64,000 nt of DNA, taken from contig NC_132923.1 in NCBI RefSeq assembly GCF_047675955.1, positions 87,765,637 to 87,829,636 of the forward strand. Direction: 5' to 3'. Both the position numbers and the translations under genes were made by a program. Shown here one piece after another: positions 1-10,744 of the stretch; the first letter of the stretch is position 1; each line of letters opens with the position of its first letter. This DNA comes from Chlorocebus sabaeus. Lineage: Eukaryota; Chordata; Mammalia; Primates; Cercopithecidae. The notes under the pieces were generated by a model. That model had not been told where the DNA came from, searched no databases, and was given only the letters and a program-made list of their open reading frames with translations.

Positions 1-239
1 AGGCTAAACATGCCAGCATCCAGATCTTAGGGAGACCAGGCAGAAAGGAAGATTTTGAATTTTCAGTGCTAGAACTATTAATCACTATGGTCATAGCTGT
101 CACTGGTACTAATTATATCATCCAAGAATATATTTTATTTTGTTACCAGTAACCCCTTTGAAACCTACTGAACAAAACGCCTTTGAACATGTATTTAGAA
201 CCGTGATCTGCCATTTAAGATAAGGACATCATGAGAAAG
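1..239. other. Unassigned DNA
   Basis: I recognise no repeat family or coding frame in this AT-rich stretch. It ends where the T-rich 3' end of a minus-strand L1 begins. Confidence 0.5.
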
Positions 240-1700
240 ATATTTTTATTATTTTTTAATAGCTTTATTGAGGTATAACTTGCAGTGTATAAAATTCATG
301 CATTGTAAGGGTATAATTTTATGATGTTTAGTATCTTATGATTTTTATAGAGTTCTGTGTCTATTACCACAATCTGATTTTAGAACATTTCCATCATCTC
401 AAAAAGTTCCCTTGTTAATTCTCACATCCAGTCCCAGCTTCAGGTAACTACCGATCTGCTGACACCATAAATTTGCCATTTCTGAACATTTCATATAAAC
501 AGAATTAGAGCATATGTAGTCATCTTATGCATCTTGCATTTTTCACTTAACACTGTAATATGGATGGACCTCAAAAATATTATAGCAAGTATCAATAGTT
601 CATTTTAAGTGCTGAATAGTATTCCATTGAAAGGATATACCACATTTTGTTTACCTATTCTCCAGTTCAAGGACATTTGGATGGGTTTCAGTTTGGACTT
701 ATTATGAATAATGCTGCTATGATCATTTATGTACTTATCTTTGAATGGACATATGATTACATTTTTCTTGGGGTGAAATCATTAGGAAATACAATAAGTT
801 TATGTTCAACTTTTAAAAGATAAACTCTCAAACTGTGTTCCAAAGAGTAGTGTCATTTTATATCCTTATCAGCCATGTAGGAGGGTTATAGGAGGGTTAC
901 AGTTTCTCCAGATGCTAGCCAACACTTGGAATTATCTGTAATTTTTGTTATAGTCTTTTAGTGGGTGTATCTCATTATGGTTTTAATTTGTATTGCCCTT
1001 TTGACTAATTATATTGATCATTTTCTCATGTGCTTATTTTCCACTCATAAATCTTCTTTGGTGAAGTGTCAATTCAAATCATTTGCCCATTTTTAAAACT
1101 GGGTTCTCATGAGTTTCAAGAGTTCTTTCTGTATTCTAACACAACTGTTTTGTCAGTTATATGTTTTGCAAATATTTTCCTCTAATTCATGCCTGTCTTT
1201 TCATTCATTCTGTTAACCATATCTTTTGAAGAATAAAAATTTTAAACTTGAAGTCCAATTTATCAAATGTTTAATGGATTATGCTTTTGGTGCTATTATG
1301 AATGGCAGTACCTGTGCACCAAATCCTTGCCAGCATGTCAGTGTTCTTGATTTTGGCCAATCTAATATGTGTGTAATTGTATCTCATTGTTGTTTCAGTT
1401 TTCATTTCCGAATGACATATACTGTGGAGCATCGTCTCATAGCTAAGAACTCTTTGTCTAACAGAAGGCCACAATGATTTGCTTTTATGTTACTTTTCTG
1501 AAATATTTATATATTTAGCCTACATTTAGGTCTATAGGTCATTTTGAGTTAGTTTTAGTGTATGGAATAAAGTAAGGGCCTAAGTTCATTTATTTGCACA
1601 TGATATTGAATTTTTCCAGCACTGCTTGTTGAAAAGACTAATCTTTACTCAGGAATTATCTTGGCAATTTTCTCTGATGCCTCTGCTCAGTTTATTTGTT
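240..1700 (-). mobile_element. Old LINE-1 (L1M) 3' portion, antisense
   Basis: The plus strand starts with the reverse complement of an old L1 3' end, the TTTATTGAGGTATAA type. It then runs through the reverse complement of the ORF2 C-terminal coding region; the segment near 620-660 (attccattgaaaggatatac) is a typical landmark. No long frame survives, so the copy is inactive. The 5' boundary near 1700 is approximate because a second L1 piece of the same strand follows directly. Subfamily (L1MB to L1ME range) is not resolved. Confidence 0.8.
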
Positions 1701-2765
1701 TGCTTGTTTTTAATATTCCCTTTTCTTTTTAGAATAGTTTTAGTTTCACAGCAAAATTGAGAGGAAGATAGAGATTTCTCAATATACTTCCTGCCCCTAC
1801 ACATGCATAGCCTCTCCCATTATCAACAATCTTTCACCAGAGTGCTACATTTGTTACAATGGATGAACTTATGTTGACACATCATTAACACCCAGAGTCC
1901 ATCATTTACCTTAGAGTTCACTCTGGGTATTGTACATTCTATGGGTGTGGACAAATTTATAGTGGCATGTGTCCACCATTTTAATATATACAGATTATTT
2001 TCATTGTTCTAAAATCCTCTGTACCTCACCTATTCATCCTTCCCTTCCCATAACCCCTGTCAACCACTGATCTTTTTAATGTCCCCATAGTTTTTTCTTT
2101 TCCAGAATGCCATATAGTTGAAATTTGTATAGCCTTTTCAGATTGGCTTCTTTTGCTTCGTGATATGCACTTAAGTTTACTCCATATCTTTTCATGACAT
2201 GATAGCTTATTTTTTAGCACTGAATAAGAGTCCATTGTCTGGATATAATACAGTTCATTTATCTTCCTATTGAAGGATATCTTAGTTGCTTTCAGGTTTT
2301 GGCAGTTATGATAAAGCTGCTGTAAACATCAGCATTCAGGTTTTCATGTGGGCATAAATTTTCAGCTCCTTTGGGTAAATTCCAGGGAGTCCAATTGCTG
2401 GATCATATGGTAAGAGTAGGCTTAGTTTTGTAAGAAATCACCAAAGTGTCTTCCAAAGCGACTGTACCATTTTACATTCCCAGTTAGCAATGAATGCAAG
2501 TACCTGTGCTCCACATCCTTGCCAGCATGTAGTGTTGTCAGTGTTCTTGATTTTGGCCATTCTAATAGGTATGTACTGTATCTCATTGTTGTTTCGATTT
2601 GCATTTCCCAAATGACATATGATATAAAGCATCTTCTCATAAACTTGTTTGTCATTTGTATATCTTCTTTTGTAAAGTATCTGTTAAGGTCTTTGGCCCA
2701 TTTTTAATTGGGTTGTTTGTTTTCTTATTGTTGAGTTTTATGTAGTTTGGTTTTTTCTTTCCTAT
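1701..2765 (-). mobile_element. Second old LINE-1 (L1M/L1ME) 3' end, antisense
   Basis: A fresh L1 3' untranslated region in reverse complement begins here. It has the fttcacagcaaaattgag-type and ccaccattttaatatatac landmarks, followed again by ORF2 C-terminal sequence up to about 2765. The 3' UTR starts over inside a run of L1 sequence, so this is a separate insertion from the preceding element and not its continuation. It is heavily mutated and carries no intact frame. Confidence 0.75.
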
Positions 2766-3026
2766 TTTAAGCCCTAATTCCCAGGGAATCAACCCTGTGT
2801 TTATGTAGGTTAAAGGTAAGCTACTATTGGGCTGAGGTTATGTTCAGCCACCCTGAGCCAGTAAGGCTTCTATCTTCTGCTGGTGGATCTGTGTGTGAGG
2901 AGGGAAGTATATTCAAACTTTGGGCAGTTTTCAAGTCTGCTTTACTTTCCCTTTCATGTTGTGTTGCCTATGTGTATATGTGTAGCCTCAAGATTGGTCA
3001 GAAGAATATATTATATGAGTAGTAGT

Positions 3027-3225
3027 AGTATTAAATACCTACCATGTAACTAGCATTATCTAGACTCTGAGGATACAGCAGTGAAAACAGGTTCATGTCT
3101 TCATGAGAGTTACATTATGGTAGGAAGAGACAGACAATATTGGAGTAATTAAATCAGCAAAGAGGATCAGTTTGGAGAGTAAGATTTCATTTAGAAGGTA
3201 GCACTTAAATCCTGAGATATGTAAG
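3027..3225 (-). mobile_element. LINE-2 (L2) 3' end, antisense
   Basis: The stretch matches the reverse complement of an L2 3' end: a degraded tacctaccatgtaactagc segment, then gaggatacagcagtgaaaac and a gagacagacaatatt segment. It is an ancient mammalian fragment with no coding capacity. Confidence 0.65.
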
Positions 3226-3345
3226 TATTGTCTTCTCCCATTTGCATTTTTAACATGGAGATTTAATGAGATTAAGTAATTTGTCTACATCATGCAACTG
3301 GAGTTTGAAGCCAAGTCTTTGTGAACTTTATAATTATTTAGTGAA
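3226..3345 (-). mobile_element. MIR SINE, antisense (degraded)
   Basis: The order is cccattt, then a short gap, then attaagtaatttgtctacatc and catgcaactggagtttgaa. This is the order of the MIR core and tRNA-related part in reverse complement. Divergence is high, so this is a moderate call. Confidence 0.5.
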
Positions 3346-3365
3346 TTCTTGCAAAGCTGTTCTTT

Positions 3366-3835
3366 AACACTACAAATATCTGGTGAGCATCTTCTGCCTG
3401 CCAAGTTCTATGTTGGATGCTGGGGAGAGAAGATTAATACAAAACACATTCTGTCCCTGAAAAGTACACAATATAATCGGTGACATAGATGTAAAAATGA
3501 ATAAAAAGGTAAGATCTGGTATGATACAAGTAGTGGGCAGAGAAGGGGCACAAGGGAGTGAATGAAGACTTAAGGAAGGAGGCATCTTTACTTGAGTATT
3601 GAACATGTGTAAAGAGGCTGAGATGCTATGGTGTGTCCTGACAGTGTTACATGACTCCTTGTGACAAAAGCACAGGGTCAGCCTAAGAATAGGAAGGGTG
3701 GTGACAGAGGATGCAAGAGAAATAAGTAGAAGCCATGTGAGGAGGACCTTGAATGCCAAGTTAAAGAATTTGAACTGTATCCTGAGGGAAGCTAGGAACC
3801 AAGCAAGAGGCAGTATGATCATTGTGACACTTAAC
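3366..3835 (-). mobile_element. LINE-2 (L2), antisense
   Basis: This is a longer L2 segment in reverse complement. It contains the 3' end motif (atgctggggagagaagatta), then gaggaccttgaatgccaag and a degraded tttgaactgtatcctgaggg, in the order expected for L2. A 150-residue minus-strand frame and a 117-residue plus-strand frame cross it. Neither resembles L2 reverse transcriptase and both are chance frames. Confidence 0.65.
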
Positions 3836-4335
3836 CCTTATATCTCTAAACTTCCCCTGCTAGTGGCAGCTTACCTTTCTAATAAGAAAACAGGCTGTCT
3901 AGCTGGCTTTCCTTCCCACAGGCAAAGATCTTCGTTAGCCAAGAGTACCAGGAGGAAAACCACCAAGACTACATATATAGTAATAGGAATGACAAAAGAA
4001 AACCTTAAGAAGTTGGCCTCTCTGATCTTAACACCTCAAAAGAATCTCTAGAACTGCCAATGATTATAGGGATTTCATTTAAACTTAGCAAATATATTAA
4101 TCATCTCCTATGGACAAAGACCTAAGCTATAAAAACCAGCATCTTCTTTTAACATTCGAGAAAGTTGACTTTTCAGTCTCAGCTCACACATCGCCTCAGC
4201 AGCCATGCTCCATCCCAATGACAAGGAAGACCCACTATCCTCAAAACAGCTCCCTCCCTGTAACTTCCTCTCTTTGATTCTAGCCCCATCCTCTGGGCCT
4301 ACCTTGCAAGTACTTGCTCTTTTAGCTCATAATCA
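3836..4335. other. Unassigned DNA
   Basis: I see no repeat family or gene signal here. It lies between an L2 fragment and an old Alu. Confidence 0.4.
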
Positions 4336-4339
4336 GGCC

Positions 4340-4620
4340 TGTAAAGATACCAAGACAAGGCTGAAGCACTGAGAGCATTGCTTGAGGCCAAGAGTTCAAG
4401 ACCAACCTGGGCAATATAGGGAGACCTCATCACTACAAAAAATAAAAACAAAATAGCTGAGCATAGTGGTGTGTGCCGGCAGACCCAGCTTCTCTGAGGC
4501 AGGGAGATTGCTTGAGCCCAGGAGTTCAAGGTTTTGGTGGGCTACAATTGTGCCACTGCTCTCCAGCCTGGCAACAGAAGGAGACTCTGTCTTTAAATAA
4601 ATAAATAAGCAAACAAATAA
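4340..4620 (+). mobile_element. AluJ-like SINE, 5' end degraded
   Basis: Both Alu arms are visible: gttcaagaccaacctgggca, an internal A-rich linker, then cttgagcccaggagttcaag and ctccagcctggcaacag. The end is an AAATAAATAAAT-type tail. The high divergence and the GAGTTCAAG and CTTGAGCCCAGG variants fit the old AluJ group. The first 50 or so bases of the left arm are missing or unrecognisable. Confidence 0.85.
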
Positions 4621-4624
4621 GACA

Positions 4625-5011
4625 AGGATATCAAGACACTGACTACATACCCTTGATGAGTCTTCTCTTCTACAAACTAATCTCTCTTTTCTCCTGCCCC
4701 CAGAGAATTCAAAATTTCTTTATATTCCATGGTGTCAAACATTTTACCTTCTTTGTCATTCTTCTTTGGACATGATCCAGGTTGTTATTTTCTTCTTAAA
4801 ATGCTAGCACTGAATATAAAACTACACAGGGAATCTAAGCATGTACAGCAGAATAGGACTATTGCCTTATCTTGCTCTGGATGTTAGATCTCTAGAAATG
4901 CAGTCGGAATTTACATTAGCTTCTTTGGGCAGGCAGGCCTCTCTCTAATAGATGTTTTTGTTGCTGTTCTTTAAATAAATATATTTTTATTTATCTGATA
5001 TTCTCTTTTTA
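4625..5011. other. Unassigned, AT-rich toward the end
   Basis: No repeat is recognised. The last 60 bases are an A/T-rich run leading into the 3' end of the following minus-strand L1. Confidence 0.4.
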
Positions 5012-5033
5012 ATAAACCTCTTATTTTTAAAAT

Positions 5034-5325
5034 TGATTTAAATTTATTTATGTTGTTTTTTTCCCATGTTTATTTTAGATTCAGGGGGTACATATGCAGG
5101 TTTGTTCCCTGGGTATATTGCATGATGCTGAGGTTTGGAGTACAATTGATGGCATCACCCAGGTACTCAGCATAGTATCCAATAGTTAGTTTTTCAAGTA
5201 TCCAACAGTTTTTCAAACCTTGCCCCACTCCCTCCTCCCACCTAGTAGTCCCCAGTTTGTATTGTTGCCATGTTTATGTCCATGAGACCCCAGTGTTTAG
5301 CGGTCATTTATAAGTGAGAACATGC
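5034..5325 (-). mobile_element. Younger L1 (L1MA/L1PB-type) 3' UTR fragment, antisense
   Basis: It carries the reverse complement of a primate-era L1 3' UTR: cagggggtacatatgcaggt, then a gggtatattgcatgatgctg segment, ending at taagtgagaacatgc. It is flanked by a degraded target duplication, ataaacctcttatttttaaa (from 5012) and ataaatctcttatttcaaaa (from 5326). This shows insertion into the older L1 and severe 5' truncation, to about 290 bp. Confidence 0.8.
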
Positions 5326-5722
5326 ATAAATCTCTTATTTCAAAATAATTTTAGATTTATAGAAAGTTGGAGAGATAATATAGAAATTGTTCATATGCCC
5401 TTTGTGACAGTAGGTAGGTGGTCAGGCATGAGCAGGGCAGGCGAGAGCTCCCCACCTCCACACATACACACACACCAGGAGTATCAGGTGACAATCAGGT
5501 GATGGTCAGGCTGTTGTTAATTGTCTCTCTAAAGTAATAATTGGTCACAGCTGGTGCCAGGGAATGGCAGTCTCCTAATAGAAAACACCTGAAACTGGTA
5601 ATGAACAGCTTTCCATTATGGTCTCAGGAGCTGGGTGAGTGGGCTCAAGCATGCACATGCAGAAAGCCCACCAGGGAAGAATCAGGAGAAAAGTAATGCA
5701 AGACCCCAGAAGTATGTCAACA

Positions 5723-5729
5723 TATAAAA
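5723..5729 (+). promoter_or_regulatory. TATA-like box of the solitary LTR
   Basis: TATAAAA lies 107 bp before the LTR polyadenylation signal, a normal U3 to R arrangement. Whether it still drives transcription cannot be told from sequence. Confidence 0.5.
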
Positions 5730-5829
5730 CCCGAAGCCAAAAAGTCAAATCATGCACTTGTCTTTCACCCTCTTGGCCCCTCCAAGTGTATTTTCTTTTC
5801 TTCCTTTCATTCCTGCTCTAAAACTTTTT

Positions 5830-5835
5830 AATAAA
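5830..5835 (+). terminator. Polyadenylation signal of the solitary LTR
   Basis: AATAAA is flanked by two near-identical copies of CTGCTCTAAA, one before and one after it. The position fits the R region of the LTR. Confidence 0.55.
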
Positions 5836-6115
5836 CTTTCACTCCTGCTCTAAATCTTGCCATGGTCTCTCCTTCTGCCTTATGCCCCTCAATCAAAGTC
5901 TTTCTTCTGAGGAGGCAAGAATTGAGGTTGCAGTAGACCTGCGTGACTTGGATACCTTCCACTGGTAACACCTTCACCCAGTGTCCTCTAATGTTAATAT
6001 CTTACACAACCATGGAGGATGTTTCCAAAGTAAGAAATTAACATTGGTTCACTACTATTAACTAAAACACATAACTGTATTCAGATTTCACCAGTTTTTC
6101 CACTAATATTTTTCT

Positions 6116-6452
6116 TTTTCTTTTTTTTCTTTTTTTTTTTTTTTTTTTTTTTTGAGACAGAGTCTCACTCTGTCGCCCAGGCTGGAGTGCAGTGGCATGA
6201 TCTTGGCTCACTGCAAGCTCTGCCTCCCGGGTTCACACCATTCTCCTGCCTCACACCATTCTCCTGCCTCAGACTCCCGAGTAGCTGGGACTACAGGTGC
6301 CCGCCACCACGTCCAGCTAATTTTTTGTATTTTTAGTAGAGGCAGGGTTTCACTGTGTTAGCCAGGATGGTCTTGATTTCCTTACCCTATGATCCTCCCG
6401 CCTCAGCCTCCCAAAGTGCTGGGATTACAGGCATGAGCCACCGCGCCCGGCC
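6116..6452 (-). mobile_element. AluY, antisense, with an 18-bp internal tandem duplication
   Basis: A T-rich tail is followed by a full-length Alu in reverse complement. The gcaagctctgcctcccgg and ggatggtctt segments carry AluY-type variants. A 17-bp target duplication tccactaatatttttct lies at 6099-6115 and 6453-6469. Inside, the 18-bp unit starting cacaccattctcctgcct is present twice (6234-6251, 6252-6269). Confidence 0.92.
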
Positions 6453-6658
6453 TCCACTAATATTTTTCTATTCTAGGATTCATCAGAATACCATATTACC
6501 TTATGGTAGATTTTAAAAGAAAGCCTCTATACTTACCCTGATACAGTATGACTTATTCATTTTAGTCCTTTATTACAGTCTGTTGTGATAATTTTGATTC
6601 TTAGATACTCTTATCTGCAGGCTTAGTGATTTCACTCGGAAATTTTAGAGTACATACT

Positions 6659-7017
6659 TGTATTAGCCCATTCTCACGCTGATAATAAAGACATACCCAA
6701 GACTGGGTAAATTATAAAGGAAAGAGGTTTAATTGATTCACTGGTAGGCCTCAGGAAACTTACAATCATGGTGGAGGGGGAAGCACATCCTTCTTCACGT
6801 GGTGTCAGCAAGGAGAAGTGCTGAGCAAAAAGGGGAAAAGCCCCTTATAAAACCATCAGATCTGGTAAGAACTCACTCTCTATCAGGAGAACAGCATGAG
6901 GGTAGCTGCCCCATGATTAAATTACCTCCTACTGGGTCTCTCCCGCAACACATGGGGATTATGGGAACTACAATTCCAGGTGAAAGCTGGGTAGGGACAC
7001 AGAGCCCAACCATATCA
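6659..7017 (-). mobile_element. Solitary MST-type MaLR LTR, antisense
   Basis: The 359-bp LTR starts TGTATTAG and ends CATATCA on the plus strand, the reverse complement of the MST/THE1 LTR. The gacacagagcccaaccat end favours MSTA or MSTB over THE1. A perfect 5-bp target duplication ATACT (6654-6658, 7018-7022) shows a clean ERVL-MaLR insertion. No internal sequence remains. Confidence 0.9.
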
Positions 7018-7229
7018 ATACTTTCTAAGTATTAATTTAAGTCAGGAATACAAGTGTTTAACAGGACAAGACCTGAGACTAAGAACAGAGACCTAGGCAT
7101 ATTACTGGAGACTTTACCCTAGATTGGCATTTTTACATCAGTTTTATATCAATCTCTGGGTTTGATTATGCTGCTAACCCCAGTAATATGTCATGTATGT
7201 GAAACAAGATTTTAGCTTCCTCCAAATTA

Positions 7230-7460
7230 ATTCAATCAAATTCCTTTTTAGTTCAATTTTTTAGTATCTCTTATGTGCCATGTACTATGAGAGATTTAGA
7301 AATAAACAAGATATAATCCCTGTCCCCATTTCTCCATCTTGTCCATAAGGATCACATACAACATTTTGTCTGATGGTTAGTTTAATGCTATGATGAATGA
7401 GAAAGAACCAGATAGCAAAGGGCAAAATTTAGATAAAGGAGTGGTTGCTGGGGAAGGATC
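7230..7460 (-). mobile_element. LINE-2 (L2) 3' end, antisense
   Basis: The segment tatctcttatgtgccatgta is followed by aaataaacaagatataatcc, which is the reverse complement of the L2 3' terminus. It is degraded beyond about 7400. Confidence 0.55.
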
Positions 7461-9329
7461 ATGTTAGATAGGACTCTACAATAAGACCCCTGGGTGATAG
7501 GAATCAACACTGGAACTCCAACCCCTTGTCATGGGATTGACCCAGTTCTGCAATCTTTTGGCTCCCAGATCAGGGATAGGGTGAGACAAGGATATCCTTT
7601 ACTTGAAGTCACAGTGAGAATGGTTAGGTAGCATAGGGAAGATTCTGAAAGCCCTGTCTTGAAAGATCTTCAGAATCCAGAATCCAAACCAAACTAAAAA
7701 TCTGAGGAGTAAAAAAAGAAAAGAAAAGAAAGAAAAGGAAAAAGGAAGCTGAATCATGAAACCAGAGGAAAAAGAATGGAGAACATGATATAATCACAGA
7801 AAGCCAGAGAGCCAGGATAAGGAAGAAGAGGAGCAGATTGAGCAAATGTACGGATATCTAAAAGGGTTGAAGTACAGAGTTTGGCAGATTCTACTACGGT
7901 CCTTGTGTGACTTGTGTGGAAAAGCAAGAATGTCAGAAAAGAGTTGAGAGAGGACTGATGACCCTGTAGGCAGGAAAGTCAAGGAGCAGAAGGCGATTCT
8001 ACAGAAAACAGGCTAGAGAGGGCCAGCACAGTTCTGACCAGCACGGTAACTTCAAAATAAGCTAGTCTCCTTCTGTTCTTTCTTATTCCCGCCCCCTTTC
8101 TTGTTTTTCCCCCCTTGATATAGTTGCGACTGGTTACATGACCAAGCAAATGTATGAAAAATAATTACATCTTTTTGGATGAATTGTAAATCAAATAATT
8201 TTTGGAAATTAGTAATCTCAATTATCAGCCCCAATCCACCTCTCAGAAGAGTTCTGTGGACTCCTATCTGCACCAAACCATGTCCTGATCAGACACTCTA
8301 AATTAAACAAGCTTAGTGGTTTTGGCTCCCTTCCAGCAGACCACTTCACAAGTCACCATTCTCATGGCATAGTTTTTATTACTCCCTCCAAAAGGAGTCC
8401 AAATTAGTTGGAGGCAGATCTATCCTCTCAGCATCTAGCTGAGGGGCTTCCAGTTCACCCTGCTAATTCAAATGACCCATCCATTCCAAACCTTAACTCT
8501 GGATGAATAAGGGCCTGGGAACAAAGGTGCTGGGATTTGTGACCCTGGGTCCTCCCTCTGCTAGATAAAGGAGGCATATGTCTGACTTACCTGAAGCTAT
8601 AGAAGCCAACCAAGACTACCACACACCTGCTGCATTCCTGGGTTCCCTAGTTCAGAGAATACATTACTATCACTCCAATTGCCCATGTCAGGAAGCTGTC
8701 CTATTTAACTTCTTCTTTTAAGTTATTCTCATATACTACCACCAAGTATGATCAAGGCTACAACTCAGTATCCTTATAATCTGTCCCTTCCTCATCTCTG
8801 CTGCCATAGCCCTACTTCAAACTGTCAGCATGTCCCAGGAAATCACAACAGCTTCTTTAGCCAAGGGGTACAATACCTGAGGTGAACAGGTTTCCAGGCT
8901 CATTATCCTGCTCACACAGAGATATCTCAGTATTGCAATGGCTATTAGAATGTGCCAATTCTCCTAACCATGTGCCACCTCTTCACTGATCCTGTGATGC
9001 CTGACCAAATACAGTGTAACCTCTTCACTGAACACCACCTCAGCTAGGTTGGAAGATTGCTACTTTGAGATCATTATTTCCCCTCCCTTATAAAAAGATA
9101 TTATATTTTAAAATGTTTTGAGCTTTATGGCATCAGCCTATACCACCCCCTGCCACTCCTTGTCACTCTCTTCTACTGACTTCTTGGACATTTCCATGAA
9201 TCATGGAGGAGTTTGATCCATAATTGTCTTCTCTGCTACACCACTGCTACCATATTGAATGATTTCACTATCCATGTAAATGACCCATTGAACATCCACT
9301 CTGTAGTATATGATGAAATAGCAAATTCT
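7461..9329. other. Mostly unassigned DNA with a purine-rich tract
   Basis: There is no confident repeat or gene. A purine-only AAAAGAAAAG-type tract lies at about 7712-7750. The part after 8700 has L2-like wording, such as a Cys/Pro-rich pyrimidine bias and ctcatctctgctgccatagc, but I cannot align it well. Confidence 0.35.
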
Positions 9330-9790
9330 TAATGTGATCTTCAAGGTCCTGGATCATCTGGTTTCTGCCTGATTCTTCAACCTATCTCTGTCCCACTTGC
9401 CTTGCTGCCTAGGGTCTACCCACACTGGCCTTCTTACAGTTCTTTCTGTGAGACATGGATTTTCTCCCTAACTTGTATACACATTGACCCATCTATCTGG
9501 AATGTTCTTTCTCTATGGTCATTTGCCTAATTTCTTCCTATTCTGCTTGCAGAAGCTAATGTAAACATTTTTTTCTTCATGGAATTCTTTCTTGATATAC
9601 CCTTTCTCAGACTAGTTCAAGAGCTTTTGTTATGTACTTCTGTAATATATATTCTATTTCTCTTTTAAAAGACTTATCACTCTTCTGACTACTCATTCAA
9701 CATTTTTCTTTAGAAGATTTTTAAGCTCCATGAGGACAAGGACCATATCTGTCTTATATACTGCTCTATGCATAAGGATTGTATGATGTC
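9330..9790 (+). mobile_element. LINE-2 (L2) 3' portion, sense
   Basis: The order is aaggtcctggatcatctggt, then cacactggccttcttacagt, then tctggaatgttctttctc, ending in aagctccatgaggacaagga. These are successive landmarks of the L2 3' region. It directly precedes the next minus-strand L1. Confidence 0.75.
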
Positions 9791-10114
9791 AGATGGCTCT
9801 TTATAGAAGGAACTGATGCTCTGTCTCTAGTCTCTCCCATGCAATCTAACCTCTACACCACTGCCAGAGAACTTCCTTTTCTCCCTTATGACTAATGATG
9901 ATGAGTAACTTTTTGTGTGCTTATTGGCCATCCATATATCTTTTTTTGAAAAAAGGCTATTCAGATCCTTTGCCCATTCTTAAATTGAGATTATTTTTTG
10001 TTTTTTTATTATTGAATTGTAGGAGTTATTCGTATATTCTAGATCCAAGTCCCTTTTCATATATATGGTTTACAAATATGTTCTCCCATCTTGTAGGTTG
10101 TCTTTTTACTTTCT

Positions 10115-10635
10115 CTTTTTATGTTTAATTGACAAATAATAATTGTATATATTTATGGGATACAATGATCAAATCAGGCTATTTCACATATCTACCACCT
10201 CACATAGTTATCATTTCTTTGTGGTGAGAACATTTAAAATCTACCCTTCTTGGTGGTGAGAACATTTAAAACATGGCAAAATCTCATCTCTACAAAAAAA
10301 TATAAAATTTGGCCAGGCACAGTGTTGTGTACCTGTAGTCCCAGCTACTTGAAGGACTGAGGCAGGAGAATTACTTGAGCCTGTGAGGTCGAGGCTGTAG
10401 TGAGTTGTGATTGCTGCACTGCATTCCAGCCTGGGTGACAAAGTGAGACTGTTTCAAAAAAAAAGAAACAGAAAATCTACTCTTTTAGCCATTTGAAATA
10501 TGTAATACATTTTTATTAACCATTGTCACCATGCTATGCAACAGACCACCAAGATTGATTTCTGCTATCTAACTGAAACTTTGTACCCTTTGACCAACAT
10601 CCTCCCTTTCCCCATTCACACTCCATCACTCAGCC
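10115..10635 (-). mobile_element. L1MA-type 3' UTR insert, antisense
   Basis: A 5'-truncated L1 3' UTR in reverse complement begins attgacaaataataattgta and ends near ctttgaccaacatcctccc. The flanking copies tctttttactttct (10101-10114) and tcttttcactttct (10636-10649) are a 14-bp target duplication with one mismatch. It is inserted in the older L1M and itself hosts an AluJ. Confidence 0.8.
10272..10471 (+). mobile_element. AluJ, 5' truncated
   Basis: The copy starts at the acatggcaaaatctcatctc position of the left arm, about base 100 of Alu, and runs through the right arm (ggtcgaggctgtagtgagtt) to an A-rich tail. The right-arm variants are AluJ-like. The flanking L1 text aaaatctac appears on both sides. 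Confidence 0.85.
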
Positions 10636-10706
10636 TCTTTTCACTTTCTTGATGGTATCATTTATAGCATAAAAGTTTTAAATCTTGATGAAGTCCAATT
10701 TATCCA

Positions 10707-10732
10707 TTTCTTTCTTTCTTTCTTTCTTTTTT
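10707..10732 (+). repeat. (TTTC)n microsatellite
   Basis: Six TTTC units lie inside the L1M host, next to the MLT1 insertion. Confidence 0.85.
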
Positions 10733-10744
10733 GTTTTTGACCTC

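Larger units (their letters stand above)
5403..5970 (+). mobile_element. Solitary retroviral-type LTR (ERV1-like), 568 bp
   Basis: The element runs from TGTGACAG to GGTAACA and is flanked by a perfect 4-bp duplication CCTT (5399-5402 and 5971-5974), the size usual for class I endogenous retroviruses. It interrupts the old L1 exactly between catatgccctt and cacccagtgtcc. A TATA-like box (5723) and an AATAAA signal (5830), both on the plus strand, set the orientation. No internal retroviral sequence is present, so it arose by LTR-LTR recombination. The LTR1 group is my best guess for the family, but I am not sure of it. Confidence 0.8.
5012..6540 (-). mobile_element. Old LINE-1 (L1ME-type) 3' end, antisense, interrupted three times
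   Basis: The host element is present in pieces: 5012-5033, 5326-5402, 5971-6115 and 6470 to about 6540. Read together they give a continuous old L1 3' UTR in reverse complement, for example the landmark aagaaattaacattggttca followed by tttcaccagtttttccacta. The interruptions are a younger L1 3' end, a solitary LTR and an AluY. Each is bounded by a duplicated target, so the host order is certain even though its subfamily is not. Confidence 0.8.

Noticed and set aside
3370..3822. 150-codon minus-strand open frame
   Set aside because: It lies wholly in an antisense L2 fragment; the protein is hydrophobic, low-complexity and matches no L2 protein.
4970..5060. AT-rich stretch as a replication origin or matrix attachment site
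   Set aside because: It is explained by the 3' ends and tails of two nested L1 elements.
5403..5970. A provirus around the solitary LTR
   Set aside because: There is no gag, pol or env text and the flanking L1 is contiguous on both sides, so only a single LTR is present.
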